A stretch of DNA of 64,000 bases from Paracentrotus lividus. Lineage: Eukaryota; Echinodermata; Echinoidea; Camarodonta; Echinidae. Under the pieces are notes generated by a model. That model saw only the letters and a list, made by a program, of their open reading frames with translations, was not told the origin of the DNA and did no database searches. A program made the position numbers and the translations under genes. Each line of letters opens with the position of its first letter. The stretch's first letter is position 1. The DNA is taken from positions 10,904,137 through 10,968,136 of the forward strand of contig CALNVZ010003434.1 in NCBI GenBank assembly GCA_940671915.1, written 5' to 3'. This document shows, one piece after another, positions 33,821-47,371 of the stretch.

Positions 33821-36097
33821 TTATATCCCTTTAACCCGCTTTCCCGTTCTTCATGACGTAGCTCATTGACCTCGTCAATAAAAAAAAACTTCTACAGTAA
33901 ACAATTCCACAATATAGATAGAGATCCTCTCCTATAAGATTCGCAAACAAATTGGCAGTATAAACAATGCCAGGGGCCTCCTCCATTAACTGTTTTCATA
34001 TGCAGAAGAACATCACCCAGCACTGCAAGTTTCATGCTCTATACAAGCCGGTTTCATTATGTCAATTATCCTTTTGCAGTTATGCGTGATGGTATCTGAC
34101 GGCAACTGTCATGGTGCCATTGTGGATAAAACAGGCCAAACTTGGGGAGGTGCAGGCGCCCCAAAACGTAGGATGGACAGTGCAATTTTTTTTAAGGGAA
34201 ATATATTTATAGATTTATTAATACATTATAGAGCTAAATATGATTTTTATATGATAGATCATCGCTGAGTACTCGTGATTTCTGGCAATGACGAAAAATA
34301 TTTCTTATCCCCAATCTTTCTCAGTAACTTTGGCTCTGAATGCATGGATAAGTTAATGGTATTCGATAAACCAGCTTTGTTCAAAATGTATTGTAGAACA
34401 GACATTAAAAGAAAGAAAAAAATGAAAACCAAGCGGACTATGAATTTGACTTCAATATACCCGAAGGATTTGATAACAAAGGGTTACACTTACCTCGTAA
34501 CCTAGAATTAAAATTCAGGAACCCTTTTTCTAAAACAAAAACAACTATACCACTAGACCATCACGATTCGTTATTGGTTATGTGTGATCGTAGCAAACAA
34601 CGGATCATCCTTCTACGGTCCTGATTTATTACATTTATCATCCCATGTCTCTATCACTACATATCATCTCTATAAATATCGTATTAGGATTTCCTTGAAA
34701 AATTTCGAATACAATGTTGATGCTTCTTGTAATAGCAGGAAATTATGGCACCCAAAGGAAAATCTATTTTGTTTTTATATGCCCTTCTTCTTTCCCCTAA
34801 TATTTTTCACCCTTTCTCCGTAGAAACGTACAATCTTTCATCGTATTCTGCAGTTAAACGCGTGGCAATAATAACAACCTCAGTTTCATAGAAAAGTTCT
34901 GAGAGGGTGCGATACTTCTTTCCTATAAAACATGTACGTGCATGTGTCTTATCTTTATTATATTAATGGTCATAACCATTCGTTGCATTTTAGATGATAA
35001 CCGTGATTACGAACACTAAAGAGGTTAATTAAATTCTTGAACATCTTTCAACAATCGACTTAAGAAAGCGCAAAGGAAAATAAAATACTGAATTAAAAAC
35101 TATAAACATGATAAAGTAAAGTCCTTCTCACTCTGGTTATACCATCTCAATAAACATTAGTGCTCTTTTTATTTGATGAACATAAGAGGAAAATGGGGGG
35201 GGGGGGTCGAGCGTCGAGCGTTTTGAAAAACTGACTACATTTCTATAAATATTGTGGTCCAGTCATAAAGTTGAATGACTTCAAACTGTAGTTTCTATAC
35301 ACTCTATTATATTTTCTCATGATATGGTTTAAAAGGAATAAACAAGATATTCATTGACAATATTTCCGATTATCATTTAAAACTAATTTCCCGCAAGCTT
35401 TTATAAGGCACGAAGAAAGTATAAATTTCACAGTGCACCTATTTGCATCCCTCAATAATATTATTAGAACCAACAGAACATATAACAAATTATTCGTATT
35501 AATGCATTCATATTGTGAAAGCATGGTAGACTAATGTTACCAGTCGTTCACCATGTTCACGTCACACTCTTGTGTTTATTATTGAAACTAGGGGCGTTCT
35601 GGGAAATGGGACAAATCAAGATCGAAATGAAATGCGATGATGATATGGCTAAAGTAGGCTTAGTCTTATCGAAAAGCATCCCTCTCAGGTCATGATGGTA
35701 TAAAAGAAAAGAAGGTCTTGGGAAGATAAAGTCGAATTTAGCTGCTGGTGGCAATTACCAGAGTCTGAAGTCATTGTTATGATAACATACACTTCAGTTT
35801 GCATAGACATATTACATAGCCCCAAACTATGATCTACGTATATCAAGGGGCTTTCTGGTCGGCGCTCGCCAAATTAAGAATCAGCATATTGGTCGCATAA
35901 GAAAGGTTGAAAGTCGTTTTGATTGATAAAAAAACAAGTGAAAATGTTAAAAGTTTTTCGCCAGAGAATCTAAAGGCAGCGGCTTCCTTCATGATACATC
36001 CAAAATAACATCATTATTTTTAACGCAGAACATAATATAAAATATTTAAAAAACGTGTTTCTTAAATCTAAATATAGTCCAATAGGTGCAATTCTAA
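33821..36097. other. No gene identified
   Basis: AT-rich sequence with three modest plus-strand frames (34059-34268, 34275-34505, 34584-34823) with no recognisable domain, and a G run near 35197-35206. Nothing upstream of 36098 could be read as the missing 5' part of the LINE. Confidence 0.4.
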
Positions 36098-37410
36098 CCT
36101 CCCGGCCCTGTTGGCATCTCTCCTGCATTTCTGAAGCTTGGTAGTGAGTCAATTTGTCCTATATTGTCTCGAATCTTTAATATCAGTTTGCGTTCAGGTA
36201 TGGTTCCCCAAGATTGGAAAGTTGCGAATGTTATCCCGTTACATAAGAGCGAAAAGCGATCATCAATTGAGAATTACCGTCCAATTTCGCTCACATCTGT
36301 CCCATGCAAAATGTTGAAAAAAATCATAATAGGCAAACTCATTGATTTTTCTTTGAATCACAAGATTATTTTGGAAAACCAGCATGGTTTCCTCCCGAAA
36401 CGTTTTTGTGCCACACAGGCTTCTGTTCTGTTCCACAAATGGGCTCAAATCCTTGACCGCCCATCTCCCCCTAGAATTGATGCAATATTTCTAGACTGGG
36501 CTAAAGCCTTTGATAAGGTTAACCATTCTGTATTACTCCGAAAATGACATGGTTTTGGAGTTTGTGGTAATATCCTTAAATCGATAAAGTCTTTCCTAGT
36601 TGGTCGTGCCCAGCGCGTTCTGTTTGAAGGAAGCGAGTCTGATTGGAACCCAGTAACTTCAGGTGTCCCTCAGGGGAGTGTTATAGGGCCTATCCTCTTC
36701 GATCTATTTACCGCTGACTTTCCAAATTTAATATCAGCTGGTACAGGTCTGCCACAATATGCAGACGATACAGTGCTCTATCGGCCAATTCTCTGTCAAG
36801 AAGACACACATGTGCTTCAGTCAGATCTCGATTCTATCATTTGCTGGTGTAACGAGAACTTCATGGAACTCAACTCTCTGAAATGTAAAATTATGCACAT
36901 CACAAGGTCTCGTAGACAAATCTTAGACTCATATCACGTTAACAATACTGTACTGAAGGAAGTGGATTCGTACAAGTATCTTGGCATAGTTTTTGCAAAA
37001 GATCTGTCCTGGTCAAAACATGTTCACCATATTGTATCAAAATGCTCCAAACTTTCTGGATTCATCTGTAGGATAGTAAATTCAAGAAACCCTGTCATTC
37101 TGAAACGACTTTTTTGTTCGCTCTGCAGACCAGTGATTGAATGCCTGGAATATGGGATACCCGTTTGGCTTCCTTATAAAAAAAAAAAACCACATTCAGT
37201 CCCTGGAATCTGTTCAAAGACGCTTCACGAATTTTTGCTTTTCTTATGAACAAGCAAATGTTCTTACATATTCTGAAAGATTACACAAATTAGATCTCTC
37301 TCCCTTGTACAACTGACTCATTTTCTTGTCTGCTAGCTTTGTCATTAAACGTATGTTTCGATTGTATGATGTACCTATCCATTTCTTGCCAAGAATAGGA
37401 TAGAGACCTA
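36098..37410 (+). pseudogene. 5'-truncated LINE reverse transcriptase (CR1/Jockey type)
   Basis: From 36098 the frame reads PPGPVGISPAFLKLG, the start of a non-LTR reverse transcriptase domain. In order follow NYRPISLTS (36272), QHGFLPKR (36380), FLDWAKAFDKVNH (36488), GVPQGSVIGPILF (36662) and the catalytic YADD (36758-36769). A TGA stop at 36545-36547 interrupts the frame. A 12-A run (37178-37189) ends the main frame: after it the homologous sequence (QSLESVQRRF, then YSERLHKLDL) continues in another frame, to TGA at 37314 and beyond. The endonuclease and the first part of the RT are missing, typical of truncated target-primed insertion. Catalytic residues are intact but the copy cannot make a full protein. 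CR1/L2/Jockey grouping is by motif likeness only. Confidence 0.85.
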
Positions 37411-38105
37411 TGTCTTGGGACTTCTGTAAATCCCATTCTAAATGCCCTGAAGAATCGTCTGCTTGCTCTTCCTCCTATCGAAAATGCATTTTAATGTCTA
37501 ATGCTACATGTTATGGTAAAAAAAAATTTTCTGCTTTCTAGCTGATCTCGCTTCCTTCCCTTTAACTTCTACTTCCTTTCTCCAATACTCTTTTCTCAGC
37601 CCTCATCTAATATTTTAATGCTCTCTCTCTCCCTCTCTCTATTTATATCTCTCTCACACTTGCAAACTTAGTATTCGATATATATATATGCAAAAAAAAA
37701 TAATGCAGTACAATTAATGTGAACTGACAACTTGCATACAGAAATATACATATATACGTAAATTTTATCTTTTAAGCAAAAAATTTAAGATTTTTGGCCT
37801 TAATATTTCTATGATATTAACTGATTTTAAGTCTATCAATTATATCGAATATTACGATATTTTCTTGTTTACTTTTGTAGCTCTCCCTTGTTTGTTTGTT
37901 TGTTTGTTTTTTTTTTCCAATATGTTTTTATGTGTACATGTATATGTTTGTAAACCACCGACATGTATTGGGAAAGCCTATTTAACAGGAATTTATTTTC
38001 TTTTGGTTATCCTAGGCCGCATGTCGGTGGTATTTCTAATTTTCTTTGTTTATGTTCCTGATCTTTATGCCTGAAATTAAATAAATAAAATTAAAAAATA
38101 AAAAA
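37411..38105 (+). mobile_element. 3' end of the LINE
   Basis: Pyrimidine-rich, stop-filled sequence follows the RT remnant. Near the end CCACCGACATG (37955-37965) pairs with CATGTCGGTGG (38020-38030), a stem often seen in 3' UTRs of such retroelements, where it may be recognised by the reverse transcriptase (inference). The element closes in ATTAAATAAATAAAATTAAA, an A-rich tail at about 38075-38105. A target-site duplication was not resolved. Confidence 0.7.
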
Positions 38106-41100
38106 TTCTCAATCCGGGAATGTGCAATACCAATTATACTAATACCGATAATGATAAATAGTGCCATCCCGAAGAGATATTCTTAGAAATGAAAACATTT
38201 ACCAAGGCTCAAGCGTAGATTCCATGACCCTTATATTGTAATAAATATTTACAAAATGTCAAAAATGTGAACATTATTCTCTCATCATCATTACGAAGAA
38301 GCGCTGTAATTCACCTTTAGATGAACGCGTTACACTAAACGACCTATTAATTAACGGTCTTCAAGAAAATATAGTATATTTGGTCATTCGATGTGACAGC
38401 TCACGAACATGCTGGATCACAGAGTTACTTTATTAAAAGTTACGTTCCATTTATACACCCTCTTCTATGTATGTAGCATAAGGGAGGACATTTAAAAATT
38501 TCAATATTTTGTAATCAGCAGTCTTACTCTTAGACATGAGAGTGGAATTTTCATATGGAAAATTATAGCAAAACATGATATGCAAAACGTCCTTCTAAAT
38601 ACTAATATAACCAAGCATTTTGTTTATAGGGACAAAGGCGTATAAACGTACCCATTAATGGATTTCAATATTAGATTCCCCCTTCACATTAAAACAAAAT
38701 AATAGATTACTAGTCGTTCCTTGTTTAGACGACTACTAAGCGATGTATGTATATTGCCAGAAAACACGATCTCATGACATGACCGCTTACCACCTCTTGG
38801 AACCTAACTCTTCACTGAGATAGGTCAAAGAGCGAAGATCCATTTTGGGAGAGCGATCATCATCAATGGATTCGACCAAGCTTTCAAACCACATCTTAAT
38901 TTGCTCCAGGCAATAGGTTATACATTATTTGGAAGAAGAAGTGCGGTGTTAGGGATGGAAATACGAGTCAGGTAGCCACTATACTGTATACTGAAGAATG
39001 TCCAGCCATTGACATGACAAAAGGTGTGTCACTGAAAACAGAAAAAAAAACCCGCATCGCCAACGGTCATTTTGGTTTACCACCAAAATATTGGATCTGA
39101 CTTGGGTGGACGAGGTACCCTAGGTATTGTGACAGGTGCACCATTGTGACGTAGACAATGTTTTATCTGAATCATTCACCTCGGGGTTTCTCATCTTTTG
39201 CTACGAATTCGTAAGAGTCTATGGCATTTGTGATTGTCAGGAATGTATCTACAATTCTTGGAGATGCATCGAGAATTGCTTCAGCATGAGCAATGATCAT
39301 GGAGACAGTGGCATTTTCTGTTTTTAAGGAATGTATATACTTGGAGATACATCGAGAACATGTGCAATAATCATAAGGAATGTTGCTTTTGAGCAGTTAG
39401 GAAACATCCCTAGTGGTGATTCCGGTCTCCAGGACACCAATATGTCTTGGACATCCCCTACACCCCAGTCACACAGAATCACAGACGCCACATCAACATA
39501 ATAACTTGATCATAAATTATGATCAACTCGTTGCATGCTCAACCCGTTGTTAAACTGATGTCGGTTTCGCCGGTATGACCGACGTGCAACATTGGTGTTC
39601 CACGTCAATATCATCAACTCCAGAGGCTATGTTCAAAGCTGGTCGAATTATCGCACAATTAATCTAAATCAAACGTTAAGATATCACACCTCAGTGAGCG
39701 TTGGCGTATCCCCTTGGTAGAATTCATGTTTTTCTATGTAATATTTGACCGTCGGCGACTGATATTCTTTTCGAAGGCAGGTGAAAGTTAGTTATGATTT
39801 CATCTCCGAGGTTTGACCTTCTCGTCACTATGATCTACAAAATTCTGCAGAGCAATCCGTCTATCATCATTTTTCTTGAACCAATATTTACCGCGCGGAT
39901 AGCTTTGAATAATAATGTTATTCGTCTTTTTCCAAGAATTCATACAAAAAATATCTTGAAGATAGAAATGACCTTTTTAGTTTTGAATCTGGACAAAGTC
40001 AACTTACAAGATGGACTTTCGTTATTTCGGGCTCATTGGAACTCGGGTTTTATTACGTATGAATTCGGTTCGAAAATTGGGACGTCCAGCGTAACATAAT
40101 TGCTTTTTATTCCATCTCATTCCCTATATGCCTGAGGCTTATGATTCTTTGCTTTATTATAAGATAAGATTCACCTAGCATGTTTGTTTGCTCTTGATTG
40201 TTTTCTAAGCCTTGATATATGTACAGGTAAGCTTTGACAAAAATCTACTCCTCCGCCCTGCTTTACAATATACCTTCAGGCACCCTGCTCTTTGTGTAAC
40301 TTCTTGAAAATTGAACTTCGTAATAATTCACCTAGGAGGAAGCAAATTGTTTGACGAACAGTTGTAAGACATCATGACAATGTAGACATGAAATGAAAAG
40401 AAGATCTCTAATCCCGCATATGCATTGTGAAATGATTATCCCCCTCCAGTGTAAGAATTATTTCCCATAAAAAACAGGAAAATACAAAATAGCATTTAGA
40501 ATTTGAAGTAATAGTAGGAACTATGACCAAGGGTAATTAAGAGCTTCGGCAATGTGAAGCTGTTTAGTGGAATTATTCCTCGAGCAAACTTCATACGGTA
40601 TATTTGTTTCTTGATAGATTATTAAAATGAAACAATATTTCGACATTTTGTATTTATTATATAGATTACATTTTCTTTAAATAAAAGAGAGAGAAAGAGG
40701 GAGAGAGAGGAAAGAGCAGGTTCAGTCTGATATGAAATATAAAGAGAGTTGGCTACTTCAATTGTAGAATGGTTAAAGATTCAACGATACTGGGGCTGAC
40801 GGAGATAATGGCATAAATAAAGTAATTTCGTTTATAAAAATTAATGAATTAGACATTTGGACGTCATGTGAAATTGCCATAAAATAGTGACATCGTGTTC
40901 ATATTCTATGATCCTTTCCCCGTCTTGGAGACGTCTCGGAGACGTCTCCACAATCGGAAGTGAAATACCACTTTAAGATAGCAGGTTATAGTCAGAGAAC
41001 GTGAGTCAGAATTATGGAGGGCAGTTAATATATGGAACGACTCATTTATCAATTCCATTTCTATTCACCATTGATTCGACACACCATTCATTCATCTGAA

Positions 41101-41856
41101 TACAGCATAAAGCTTAACCATTATTATTTTTACCCCCAGTCTTAAATCCAGATATGTTGGTTTTGTTGGGGGACGATGGGCAGATCGAGCTACAGTCCAA
41201 AACTGATTGGAGGACAGTAGTGGAGTTCATCTTCCTCCTCATTGCCGTAATGAGATAACAATCGATCTATCCCCATTAATGGTAGTCATGAAGATGCTGA
41301 CAGATAACCCGTGTTTATGAAAGCCGGCATGTAGAACTCAGTGATGAATGAAGCGCCTGAGGATACGAAGAAAGGATAACAATCTTAAAGGGCGTTCCGT
41401 ATAAACCGCGCGCGGGAGCACGCAACTTGTAATGCAAAATTCACTATTTTTAGAAACTAGTATGGTTGAACTCACATAACCCACAATTCAATTTAAACAA
41501 TATACTCTGAAACGTCTAATATAAATTGACAATTCCAATATTTCCTCTACACCGAGAGCATTAACACACCCTAACAACTGTGTTTCTCGCTTCCATAATG
41601 ACGGAAAGCTACAAACGACTAAAATTAATTACAATGAGAAAGTATGTATAATCATAACATTTTTAGACGAAATCAGGAATATGTAGACAGAGTGGCTAAG
41701 AGAGACAATATCAAAAATGTTGTTGTTTTAGTGGGGGAGGGGTCCTCTAGTATAGGTTTTTCCAGTCATTTTAAAACTCTTTTCAATCGAATTCGTTTAT
41801 GATCATTCAATTTAAACGATACCTCATGGAGCGGAGCTATCGGTCAATTGACTTAA
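38106..41856. other. No gene identified; one repeat fragment
   Basis: The 101-codon frame at 39794-40099 has no known motif. 39506-39526 is a 10-bp perfect palindrome around one base (TTGATCATAA-A-TTATGATCAA). A GA run lies at 40684-40720. At 40927-40949 GGAGACGTCTC occurs twice in tandem and, with ACCACTTTAAG downstream, marks a fragment of the repeat at 27153. Confidence 0.45.
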
Positions 41857-42003
41857 GGCGCGGTCCCACTGGCTTTTTAGGATGATTTACGTATGAATTG
41901 CGGATTGTTTGTTTTGTTTTTGTTTTGTTTTTTGTTGCGGATGAACGAAATTTGTATACGCAACTCATGCGCAATTAATCCTACCGCCAGTGGGACCGGG
42001 CCT
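41857..42003. mobile_element. 147-bp MITE at TTAA (piggyBac-type target)
   Basis: Inverted ends GGCGCGGTCCCACTGGC and complement of GGCCCGGTCCCACTGGC, with TTAA directly outside both (41853-41856 and 42004-42007). Subterminal words TTACGTATGAATTGCGGAT and ATTGCGCATGAGTTGCG (reverse strand) also match. TTAA target choice is characteristic of piggyBac. No coding capacity. Confidence 0.85.
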
Positions 42004-42007
42004 TTAA

Positions 42008-43401
42008 CGTTTAGATTTGTAATCGCGATTACATTTCGGACGAAAGTGTTATGCTAGTAAGAAATGTTAAATTGATCGGAGATAGTTTAAACTTGACCGA
42101 GAAAACCTATAATAACGGACAATATCATTGCCACTTATAGAAGCTTTTGGCTTTTCTTGTTTGGAGAGATTCCACTAATGTGTTTACGCCACAAACCACA
42201 TTTATTCATAACATTTCAGTGTGACCTTTTATGTTAGTTAGGTAAGACCCTTGTCCGAAATAATAGTTTCAGTTTCTCGAGGGTACAGGAAAGAGTAGGA
42301 GGGTACGATCATTCTGATTGATCGATACCAGACACTGTGACTCGTCGTCCGTGTCTAGTTCCAACAAACTTCTGACCGAGTATTAAAGTTCCATCTCTCA
42401 TGCTGCATCATGCTCAGTCCTCAGGATGGGCTCTTACGCGTATCCATTACGTAATTGATTACCCGTTGTCATGGAAACAAGTAGATGTTGTAAGCTAGCA
42501 CCCTCCTCCAAATGGACACCTTATCACGATGTCCTGTAAATTGGCGCGAATGTTAAGTTTAGAGTATCTTTGCTATAAAATGTGGTGTGCGCTCAAATTG
42601 TACACTAAAATTTGAATATTGTTTTTTTTTTTAGAATAGACCAATAATTTTGATATTTAGAAGTCGATGGAAGAAAAAACAAGCTACAAAAAACCTCATA
42701 AATATCATTAATTTTTTTCAGTCGTCTGCAATAAGTTTAGTAGTTTAAAGACCGAGAACCAAAAATTGTTATACAATTGATTTGTAATATGCATCCAACT
42801 TTTCTTAACATAATAGACATGCATGCTCTCAAGTATTGTTTAGAAATGGTAAAATACCCTAAAGTAGCGCCTACATTTTTTTATATAACGGCGGATTTAC
42901 AAAGACTTTCGAGCAATGTCGAGAATTGATTTATACGAATGATAATGGACTTATACAAACCGCAAAATATTATAAGTATATAAACACGCGCAATGTTGCT
43001 CGTAAGACGAATGAAAATGGAAACCAAATATTACCTTCTAAACTGAAGCTATTATTAATTGTCTTCCAAAAATATGATTTAGTACATGAATCGACGACAC
43101 AAATACAATACGTTAATTTGTCCATTGAGGAACATAAGAATAATAGAATAGAATTATAAACTTCAAATGCAGGGTTTACTGACTGAAACATAATGAAATA
43201 AAATCTTTTATCCCTATGTATGTAGTAATTCGTAAACATTTTATTTTACTGAGAGAAATACGTTTAGAAAAAACATTCTTATTAATATTTCTCTGCGAGA
43301 AAAAAAAAATGATTAGATTATTTTGCTCTAAAATAGAAAGATTCGGGAAAAACTATTCATATGACGGTGCATAATGAAGAATGTCACTCATTCTGCAAGC
43401 C

Positions 43402-43437
<36 letters not shown>

Positions 43438-45293
43438 GGGGGGGGTTGCTCTCTTTGAAAAATTGTTGAATGTGGGCACAATCTCACGTCTAAAACAGTA
43501 TGCTCATGATCTAAATTGAGCACAAGTTTTCTTATCTAGGCTACAAGTCCCAACTCTCAAGTTAAGTCCCGCGCGGTACACATCAATCGCAATTCTCTAT
43601 GGCTCTGAATGTCTAGCTATTTTTGTAAACTTGGGATTCGTTTGATGATACTCCATATAATCTGCATGCTGAGAGCATAAAAGTCACTTCGTAATATACA
43701 TAATTATTAAGAACAAATTTAAAGCCCTTCTAGCTTTCGTCAGTAGGTATTATACATATGAGAACCATCTTTAATATTATGTTTTGGATGTCAGAGAGTC
43801 GCTTACTCTATTTATTTATTTCACCCTTAAGATGCCATTGACACATTTTCTTGAAATTGAAATGTTACTTATCATCTATACAATCGCAATAATTCATTCT
43901 TTATTTAATGCTTGCAGTGCAGGTTTGGAAGGGGGAAAAAAGCTGCTTGTGTTGTATCTGTGGATTAACTTCCAGTCATTCACATCAAGCATGTTTTTTT
44001 TTTTTTTGTTTTTTTTTTTTAATATATATTATCTAAAACTTTGAAGAAAAAAAAATCTTCCTTTATTTCGCTACAAATTAATGTGGCGTGTTTAACGTCT
44101 TTCTGACTATTATCAAACTTTGCAGAATAGATACAGAATACCTATCAGAAATATAAGATAACGTCAATCTAGGGAGGCAAAATATAAGACAAAATTAGTT
44201 ATTCATTCAAGTTCATCACCTCCCCGGTCTTTGACCATGAGAAAACCGATGATTTTGTTCGTTTATCTGACCAACCCATCTTGGTAAGTATTTCAAGAGC
44301 CAGGATCTCCTTACGCCATTAGATAGGCAACATCAAGTTTAGTCTTTTCTCGATTAGGGAGTGGAGGAGGATATTGTTTCTGATGGTACCATGATAATTT
44401 CTTGCTCATCACCATTACTCACTTTGTAGTTCAACAAGGATCGGGGGTATTCCTCTATACACGTGTCTGATACAGTTCCTCATGCGATAGCCAGATTGGC
44501 AGTTCACGCCTTCTTTTTTTTAGGGAGCATTTCAATACAATACAATCCTGACAAAGCTATAAAAAGAAATTATTATTTTCTTCAAATCCTCTCATTAAAC
44601 TTGGATGTGCGTTATACAGTAAGAGACAATATAAAACATTAATCTTGTATTTCAGATTTTAAAAAAAAAAGAGCGGTAGGCTTTTCGGCATTCTCAACGG
44701 ATGCATCCATTAGTTAAGGATAAAAGTTCCATTTGATTTTTAAACCTAGCATCTTTACTTTAACAAAAAATCAAATCAAAGTATTAAAGTCCTGCTGTAG
44801 GAGGGATGTAGATAACGATGATTAAAAACTTTTATACCGAAGTTAACCCATCGACTTGGTTTCTTACCACGTATCTTCCTGCGATACAAAATCACAGCTC
44901 CACATCAGAGGTATCACACGTCCCTTTTTTTCCTGGCAAAAGGCCACAAATAATTCAAGTCATCTTTAAAGAGACGGTAACCAGGGATTGAATTATAGGA
45001 CAGGGGACAAAAACACGAGAACTTAAGGGGAAATAAACACAGAATGCATTAAGATGAGGATAAATAGCCAGATATCCCCGTAGTTGATAACAAGTGTATA
45101 ATGGAGGCCAACGTGAAAGGTGATTTTAAATGGATCTTTTTGAGGTATTTAGCATGCACTTGCAGAATAGTTTGAATTATACGTTGTACCAAGAAGTTGC
45201 CCACACTAGACATGTCCTGGCAACATTTGCAATGATTAACACGCACCTGGCAAATCTGACTCCATCAACCGTGAACTCCATGCAAAACATCAA
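42008..45293. other. No gene identified; homopolymers
   Basis: Contains GTTGTCATGGAAAC at 42465 (RFX-like), a 30-T run at 43407-43436 passing straight into nine G, and a T-rich run near 43996-44022. Frames at 42926-43239 and 43784-44044 are AT-rich and unrecognised. Confidence 0.45.
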
Positions 45294-45594
45294 GGCCCGT
45301 ATTCTCAAAAGCCGGCTAACTTTAAGCTTAGCTTAAATATATGGTTTAACTATGGCGTGCTAAAAGGGAATCAATCTGTCTATGTTGCATGTTCCTATCA
45401 CCTTCACCGACTCCTGGAATCGTGTTAAGGGAAACTTTTGTACTTATCATTCCCAAGCAGTTTTTAATAGTTTCACTGCCAGAAATTTTGATGACTTGAA
45501 CATCTACTTTTCTGGATCGAGTTCCTGTTAGCAAGCCATAGTTAAACAGATTTAAGCTAGGCTTAAGGTTAGGCGACTTTTGAGAATACGGGCC
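45294..45594. mobile_element. 301-bp MITE with GGCCCGTATTCTCAAAAG ends
   Basis: Inverted arms of about 60 bp. The left starts GGCCCGTATTCTCAAAAG and continues through TTTAAGCTTAGCTTAAAT to GGTTTAACTATGG. The right is the complement with about ten changes (GGCTTAAGGTTAGGCGACTT region). The interior has no gene. Target duplication not resolved. Confidence 0.85.
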
Positions 45595-45707
45595 CGAATA
45601 TCTAATAACAACCCTTGTGATCCAGGGGCCTTCCATTTGGATGAATCATAGACCAACTTGCTGATTGCAGATAGAAAGTGATCATTTATAGCAAAAACTT
45701 GAGAAGT

Positions 45708-45767
45708 NNNNNNNNNNNNNNNNNNNNNNNNNNNNNNNNNNNNNNNNNNNNNNNNNNNNNNNNNNNN
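45708..45767. other. Assembly gap, 60 N
   Basis: Sixty N between GAGAAGT and TGAGTTAG. A minus-strand frame crosses it but cannot be judged. Confidence 1.
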
Positions 45768-45859
45768 TGAGTTAGAGTTGCAAAAGTTTTTTTTTTCTTT
45801 TTTAATGATCATGATGCGTGATATTCTTTCATTGCGTTTGATGCTCATTGTGTAGCATA

Positions 45860-46091
45860 CCCTGCCGGAAAATCAAGTCAATCACAATGTGTCCAAACTG
45901 TGGAAACACTGTGAAAATGGGCCAAATCCACACACTGTGAAGGACTCGAACACCGTGTTTACAGAGGTAACTATGTCGATTTGGCCCATTTTCAGTGTCG
46001 GTACTGGAAACAGTACAGCACAATGTGAACACCCACAGTTTGTTCGCATTACGTTCACACTGTGGGACACAGTGGTTTTTTTTCAGCAGGG
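45860..46091. mobile_element. 232-bp CACTGTG-rich MITE with TA flanks
   Basis: TA-CCCTGCCGGAAAA on the left and the complement of TA-CCCTGCTGAAAAAAAA on the right. Inner inverted words pair as well: AATGGGCCAAATC (about 45914) with GATTTGGCCCATT (about 45978). CACTGTG or its complement appears many times (AACACTGTG, CACACTGTG, CACAATGTG). TA flanks at 45858-45859 and 46092-46093 fit a TA duplication. A degenerate relative lies at 11300-11563. Confidence 0.85.
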
Positions 46092-46924
46092 TACCTTTGA
46101 ATACTCACCATTTTGTTTTACTTTTTTTTTTTTTTGTGTGTGTGAAAGTATTTCAATTTAATAATAGGATTCAAAGCAAAGTCAGACCCACGCAAGATAA
46201 TGATACTGGTTTGTACTAACTCTACACGGGAGGGGAAAGGTGAATAATAAGTTCACGTAAGAAGCACTGTTAAATTTAGTGCTTGACTAACATGACCTCG
46301 TTCCTTCAAACATGACAAGCATAATAGTAGCACACGTGGTGTCATTGTGAGTCATGACGTAAGGTGTAAACAAAATTCTGGTGCCGTCGTTTTTTTTTTT
46401 TTTTTTTTTTTTAGTAATTAACCATGCAGCAAGCTTAGGTACCCTCGTTGGCAACTGCAGCTAACAAACAAACAGTATACCATCGCATACTCGACCGAGT
46501 GCTGCCATGCATGTTAACAGATGGTCTTTTAGAAAAGTTTACAATAATTATGCGTTTCTTTTAGGTGAAACATAAATGTTTCTTCAAGCAGACAAAACAA
46601 TAATAAACGCTTACTCTTTATAGACAAGTTGGCTATCACCTAATATAGTTTCCCGTCAAGTTTAACTACTTCCGACCATTTGAATCTTAAGCACTTCGTC
46701 CAATATTGATCGCTGATTAAAAATCTAAACGTTAATGCAAGGACTGATTGCCCCCGCTGTATGAGTATCGTTTAATTGAATGAACATGTACGATTCGATT
46801 GCAAAGAGTTTCAAATTGACCGGGAAAACCTATATTAAAGTCTTGCTTGACTTTATAGGCATGGAGCCCGAGAGACCAGTGCCGTAACATTAAGAGATAC
46901 GACATTTAGGACTGGTTGTACTCT

Positions 46925-47000
46925 TAGTACATTGTTTCCATAGACTACGATTGAACCAATCGTAAGATTTATCGTACCCTTTATGTTTAATACAGGGCAC
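46925..47000. mobile_element. Right-half fragment of the CCCTGTAACATA MITE
   Basis: CCATAGACTACGATTGAACC, ATCGTAAGATTTATCGTACC and TTAATACAGGGCAC follow the order of the right half of the complete copy at 55046-55174. The left half is not recognisable. Confidence 0.55.
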
Positions 47001-47154
47001 AGGTTATCACATCACGATTTATTCAACCCATTCGATTACATCATTTGCATGAAATCATTCAATTCTGATTAACACATTTACGTCACTATTTTACTAGTCT
47101 TATTTAACAGTAGGCATACAAACCAACCTGCAATTATAATATAGGAATGCACGA

Positions 47155-47316
47155 TAAAAAATATACTTCAACCCTATGCTGAATATTAGGCACAGTAAGT
47201 ACTTACTACTGGCTGACCCCCCCAAAAAAAAAAAAAAAAAATAATAATAATAATATAATAAAATAATAATAATAATAATAATAATAAATAATAAATAAAT
47301 GAAATATATAATAATA

Positions 47317-47371
<55 letters not shown>

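Noticed and set aside
39794..40099. 101-codon frame as a gene
   Set aside because: No recognisable motif and no splice or promoter support.
45552..45848. 98-codon minus frame
   Set aside because: It crosses the 60-N gap and a MITE end.
42030..46850. Similarity between 42031-42120 and 46700-46850 (GACCGNGAAAACCTATA words)
   Set aside because: Only short words match; too weak to call a duplication by eye.
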